Both the position numbers and the translations under genes were made by a program. DNA of 64,000 nt from Algorimicrobium algoritergicola (GTDB lineage Bacteria > Bacteroidota > Bacteroidia > Flavobacteriales > Flavobacteriaceae), in contig NZ_VSKL01000001.1 of assembly GCF_008086165.1 (NCBI RefSeq), positions 434,001 through 498,000 of the forward strand, in the 5' to 3' direction. Positions 62,287 to 64,000 of the stretch are shown here, one piece after another. How positions within the stretch are numbered: the first letter of the stretch is position 1; the number at the start of each line of letters is the position of its first letter. Below the pieces are notes generated by a model. The model did no database searches. It saw only the letters and a list, made by a program, of their open reading frames with translations, and had not been told where the DNA came from.

Positions 62287-62765
62287 TGGAGCAAGACCGT
62301 TGCATTATAAACTCACCACTCGGGTTCACCCAAATTTTGGGTGATGCTGATGGCATTTCGTCTATAACCGTTTTAAATTCCGAAGAGAAACTAACTGATA
62401 TTATTCCTGAATCCCTTCAAGATTGCGTCTATCAGCTCAATGAATATTTTGAAGGAAACCGAAAACAATTCGATTTAACATTAAATCCAGAAGGCACCAT
62501 TTTTCAAAAAAGCGTTTGGGATGCTTTGAGTAAAATCCCGCATGGCAAAACGGTTTCGTATTTAGAACTTTCCAAAAAACTAGGTAACGTCAAAGCCATT
62601 CGAGCTGTGGCAAATGCCAATGGTAAAAATCCACTTTGGATTGTAGTTCCATGCCATCGCGTTATTGGTTCCGATGGCAGTTTAACAGGATATGCTGGTG
62701 GTTTACATCGAAAAAAATGGCTGTTAGAACACGAAAGCCCTTATAAGCAACAAGCGTTGTTTTAA
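62286..62765 (+). CDS. ogt: Methylated-DNA-protein cysteine methyltransferase
   Basis: A 159-residue suicide repair protein that removes alkyl groups from O6-guanine. The active-site cysteine is in IVVPCHRVIGSDGSL, preceded by the DNA-binding helix SVWDALSKIPHGKTVSYLEL and the arginine-finger region GNVKAIRAVANANGKNP. The short N-terminal domain lacks the Ada-type metal cysteines, so it is Ogt-like. The start ATG shares one base with the previous stop (TAATG). Confidence 0.95.
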   Translation: MEQDRCIINSPLGFTQILGDADGISSITVLNSEEKLTDIIPESLQDCVYQLNEYFEGNRKQFDLTLNPEGTIFQKSVWDALSKIPHGKTVSYLELSKKLGNVKAIRAVANANGKNPLWIVVPCHRVIGSDGSLTGYAGGLHRKKWLLEHESPYKQQALF

Positions 62766-62850
62766 CTTACCATTTGGCGCTATTATAATTGTTATTACTC
62801 ACAACAAGCCTCAATAAAAATTCCTATATTTATTCTCTAAATCTTACTGT

Positions 62851-63999
62851 ATGAAATTCCTAAAATCTATCTTAAAATGGGTCGTTATTGTTTTTGCTCT
62901 ACTCATTGCAACCTTGTATATAACGGATACCGATTATCTTATAAAAGCCGTTAGAACTATCTATTTAAAGGGCTATTCCACAGCATATTTAGAGGATTAT
63001 AAAGAATTCGATAATCAAGTTATTGGAAATGGAACACCGCAACCTTGGCCAAATCATCAAGATTATAATAGCGCAATAGAAACCGAAGCCTTAAACAAAA
63101 TTAATAAAGAAAACGGCACCATTGCTTACGTTATCATTAAAAATGACAGTATTTGGTTCGAAAATTATTACGATGGTTTTGATGAAAATTCCAAATCCAA
63201 CTCATTCTCCATGGCTAAAAGTTATGTGTCAGCTATGTTAGGAAAAGCACTCATGCAAGGCCATATCAAGAGTTTGGATCAACCTGTTAGTGATTTCCTC
63301 CCAGAATTCACAGAAGGTTTAGCGGCCAAATTAACGGTTGGCGATTTATCTTCTATGGCATCAGGAACCGATTGGGAAGAAGCCTATTATTCGCCTTTAT
63401 CTATTACTACACGTGCCTATTTTGACGATGATTTAGATAAGGTTATTAACGGCTTAAAAGTCGTTAAAGAACCTGGACAATCTTACACATATTCTAGTGG
63501 TGACACGCAAATGTTAGCTATGGTTATTGAACGTGCAACTGGCAAAAAACTATATGATTATTTAACCGAATCGTTTTGGAAACCATTAGGTTCAGAAAAT
63601 GCAACGCTTTGGCAAGTAGACAGCGAAGATCACGACATGGTAAAAGCATACTGTTGTATTGCTAGTAATGCGAAAGATTTTGCACGTTTAGGTAAACTCT
63701 ATAAAGACCATGGAAAATGGCAAGGCAAGCAACTTTTAGATTCGGCCTTTGTTGCTAAATCTATTAAACCACGTTTTCCTGCTAGTCCAGAATATGGCTA
63801 TGGTTGGTGGTTGAAAAATATTGGCGATAAGGAATTTTTTATGATGCGTGGCCACTTGGGTCAGTACGTTATTGTGGAGCCTAATGACAACGTTATTATT
63901 GTAAGATTAGGACATTCTAAAGGACCAGGAGATGCACTGGCAACGTTTACGCCCGATATTTTTACGTATATTGAAGAGGCTTATAAGATGTTAGAATAA
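62851..63999 (+). CDS. Serine hydrolase of the beta-lactamase class C fold
   Basis: A 382-residue protein with one N-terminal membrane helix (about residues 9-25), then a beta-lactamase-type domain: SxxK as SFSMAKSYVSA, the second motif YSS in YTYSSGDTQMLAMVIERATG, and GHLG near the end in MRGHLGQYVIVEPN. PBP/esterase-like hydrolases of this kind (EstB/6-aminohexanoate-dimer-hydrolase-like) act on D-peptides or esters; the substrate is not known. The protein ends just before the window edge and is complete. Confidence 0.92.
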   Translation: MKFLKSILKWVVIVFALLIATLYITDTDYLIKAVRTIYLKGYSTAYLEDYKEFDNQVIGNGTPQPWPNHQDYNSAIETEALNKINKENGTIAYVIIKNDSIWFENYYDGFDENSKSNSFSMAKSYVSAMLGKALMQGHIKSLDQPVSDFLPEFTEGLAAKLTVGDLSSMASGTDWEEAYYSPLSITTRAYFDDDLDKVINGLKVVKEPGQSYTYSSGDTQMLAMVIERATGKKLYDYLTESFWKPLGSENATLWQVDSEDHDMVKAYCCIASNAKDFARLGKLYKDHGKWQGKQLLDSAFVAKSIKPRFPASPEYGYGWWLKNIGDKEFFMMRGHLGQYVIVEPNDNVIIVRLGHSKGPGDALATFTPDIFTYIEEAYKMLE

Positions 64000-64000
64000 C

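Overview
The window looks like a chromosome segment of a marine-type member of the Flavobacteriaceae (Bacteroidota). It is AT-rich, several genes carry the C-terminal sorting domain of the type IX secretion system (T9SS), many intergenic regions contain the Bacteroidota promoter element TAnnTTTG, and the gene families are typical of the group (PorZ-like protein, SusC-style receptor architecture, mobile mystery proteins A/B, HemC-HemD fusion). No organism name can be given from sequence alone.

Layout. 1-5.6 kb: a leftward operon porZ-like / recO / TonB-dependent receptor. 5.6-8.2 kb: a rightward pair for O-acetylation of a surface polymer (MBOAT plus AlgJ/AlgX-like), started from a palindromic divergent promoter. 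8.2-16.8 kb: mostly housekeeping (glutamate dehydrogenase, PLP sulfur enzyme, ArsC-like protein, drug/metabolite exporter, thioesterase, YicC, gmk, nadD), with a 137-bp MITE-like inverted repeat at 10.6 kb. 16.8-29.8 kb: the accessory part. It holds a 1407-residue T9SS-secreted protein with a beta-helix head, nine ~80-residue beta modules and an inserted domain that resembles the eukaryotic F-box-associated (FBA) sugar-binding domain; a broken second copy of nadD; a phosphotransferase gene split by an in-frame stop; an aspartic-protease-like lipoprotein; the mobile mystery protein A/B pair (regulator plus Fic protein); an Imm11-like protein; and a tRNA-Asn gene. 29.9-42.5 kb: RseP, an M1 aminopeptidase, an SCO protein, then metal homeostasis (feoA, feoB, a 46-residue FeoB-associated Cys-rich protein, a DtxR-type regulator and a Zn/Mn ABC importer). 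42.6-46.6 kb: DnaJ/TerB protein, bacilliredoxin, acyltransferase, acyl-ACP desaturase and an HD hydrolase. 46.6-60 kb: a heme biosynthesis locus in two divergent arms around an AraC regulator. The left arm is araC-hemH-MATE-hemJ-histidine kinase-enoyl-CoA hydratase. The right arm is hemA-hemCD-hemE-GNAT-hemF-ychJ-hemB. 60-64 kb: histidine kinase, CNNM/CBS protein, Ogt and a serine hydrolase.

How it fits together. Together hemA, B, CD, E, F, J and H give every step from glutamyl-tRNA to protoheme except glutamate-1-semialdehyde aminotransferase (hemL), which is not in the window. A palindrome of the form TTTAGA-N4/5-TCTAAA lies before the DtxR-type regulator/metal importer pair, before feoAB (one mismatch) and before araC in the heme locus, which suggests that iron uptake and heme synthesis share metal-dependent control. 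The strongest novelty candidates are the FBA-like domain inside a secreted bacterial adhesin, the nadD duplication that brackets that gene, and the permease gene that appears to lack a standard start codon.
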